DNA of 6,706 nt from the NCBI GenBank assembly GCA_002771395.1, contig PCSS01000095.1, forward strand, positions 1 through 6,706, written 5' to 3'. The stretch is from Bacteroidetes bacterium CG23_combo_of_CG06-09_8_20_14_all_32_9 (lineage in GTDB: Bacteria > Bacteroidota > Bacteroidia > Bacteroidales > GWA2-32-17). Both the position numbers and the translations under genes were made by a program. How positions within the stretch are numbered: position 1 is the first letter of the stretch; every line of letters begins with the position of its first letter. The notes under the pieces are model-generated. The model ran no database searches. It was given only the letters and a program-made list of their open reading frames with translations, and was not told the origin of the DNA. Below, one piece after another: positions 6,142 through 6,706 of this stretch.

Positions 6142-6706
6142 ATGAGAACATTACTTTTGGTCTTATTGGCTTTTTTGAGTGTTGACTCAATTGCTCAGCA
6201 GGTTTCATATAATTTTACTTTCAACCAAAGCGACCTGTCTTTCACACAAAATGGCATTTACGATGTCGTGGCTTTAGATAAAGGTGCGTTTATTGATAAC
6301 GAAGACAATATTGGAAACCCAATGCTTGCTGCACAATCTGTAAATATTTTATTACCACCAAACACAAAAATTTTGAATGTAACTTATAGTGTTAACTCAG
6401 AATTGTTATTGCCCGGTAATTATTATTTATATCCTGTGCAACCACCACATTATGCGAATTTTTCAAAACCTCCTGATTTTGTCCCGCCTAATCCTGCGGT
6501 TTATGAATCTGCAACTCCTTTTCCCGTGAATAATATTTTAAACTATTCATTACATGGTTTCAGAGAATATAACTATGCTGAAATAACATTTATACCTTTT
6601 AATTATATACCTGTAAACAGGGAATTACACTTAATTACGGACATAACACTTATTATAGATTATGTATTTGTTGGCAACATTGAAAAAAGTAAATTGCGTG
6701 CTTTCA
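6142..6706 (+). CDS. Secreted C25 (gingipain-type) cysteine peptidase, N-terminal part; runs off the window
   Basis: 188 codons are visible without a stop. Residues 1-18 are a signal peptide (MRTLLLVLLAFLSVDSIA, cleavage before QQ). The following segment matches the propeptide of C25 peptidases. Landmarks are GNPMLAAQSVNILLPPNTKI (58-77), LPGNYYLYPVQPP (90-102), FVPPNPAVYESATPFP (113-128), and then LHGFREYNYAEITFIPFNYI (137-156) leading into NRELHLITDITLIIDY (159-174). In known members this prodomain keeps the protease inactive during export through the inner membrane and T9SS; the catalytic His/Cys domain and a sorting tail would lie beyond the right edge, so activity cannot be judged here. 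The ATG at 6142 is set by the signal peptide. It lies 11 bases after the T9SS-tail remnant. Confidence 0.8.
   Translation, partial: MRTLLLVLLAFLSVDSIAQQVSYNFTFNQSDLSFTQNGIYDVVALDKGAFIDNEDNIGNPMLAAQSVNILLPPNTKILNVTYSVNSELLLPGNYYLYPVQPPHYANFSKPPDFVPPNPAVYESATPFPVNNILNYSLHGFREYNYAEITFIPFNYIPVNRELHLITDITLIIDYVFVGNIEKSKLRAF

Overview
The window comes from a member of the Bacteroidota. It is AT-rich, start codons lack clear Shine-Dalgarno sequences, and it encodes a RemB-type outer-membrane barrel, a long Bacteroidota-style AsmA-like protein, a type IX secretion (T9SS) sorting-tail remnant and the front of a gingipain-family (C25) protease. All recognisable protein-coding material is on the + strand. 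The only minus-strand feature is a tRNA-like remnant.

Left half: a RemB/Wzi-like outer-membrane beta-barrel (3-1565, missing its 5' end) is followed by a 317-base gap holding two inverted-repeat structures (1614-1662 and 1752-1827). A large AsmA-like envelope protein follows (1883-4462). The 350 bases behind it are almost entirely two abutting palindromic cassettes (4462-4627 and 4622-4782). Each has perfect 14-17 bp outer arms around an inner inverted repeat made of short low-complexity units. A YhbP-family flavin-fold protein (4813-5247) starts 30 bases beyond them.

Right half: an ORF6N-domain gene (5294-5812) is broken by one stop codon and two compensating single-base frameshifts, and is followed at once by a strong intrinsic terminator (5814-5850). 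Next is a minus-strand 3' fragment of an elongator-type tRNA-Met(CAT), covering anticodon arm, variable loop, T arm and acceptor 3' strand but with no 5' half (5856-5907). Directly against its broken end lies the 5'-truncated C-terminal part of a T9SS-secreted protein (about 5915-6130). Eleven bases later comes a new secreted gene with a signal peptide and a C25 (gingipain-type) propeptide, which runs off the window (6142-6706).

The recognisable intact genes are mostly envelope or secretion functions: outer-membrane barrel, AsmA-like transport or assembly factor, and T9SS cargo. They do not form one tight operon, because long repeat-filled gaps separate the first three. The 5294-5920 segment reads as a scar: a decayed mobile-element-associated gene, a tRNA 3' fragment typical of integration sites, and an abruptly truncated neighbour. 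I see no complete new defence or mobile system. The most unusual structures are the nested palindromic cassettes between genes and the tRNA/T9SS junction.
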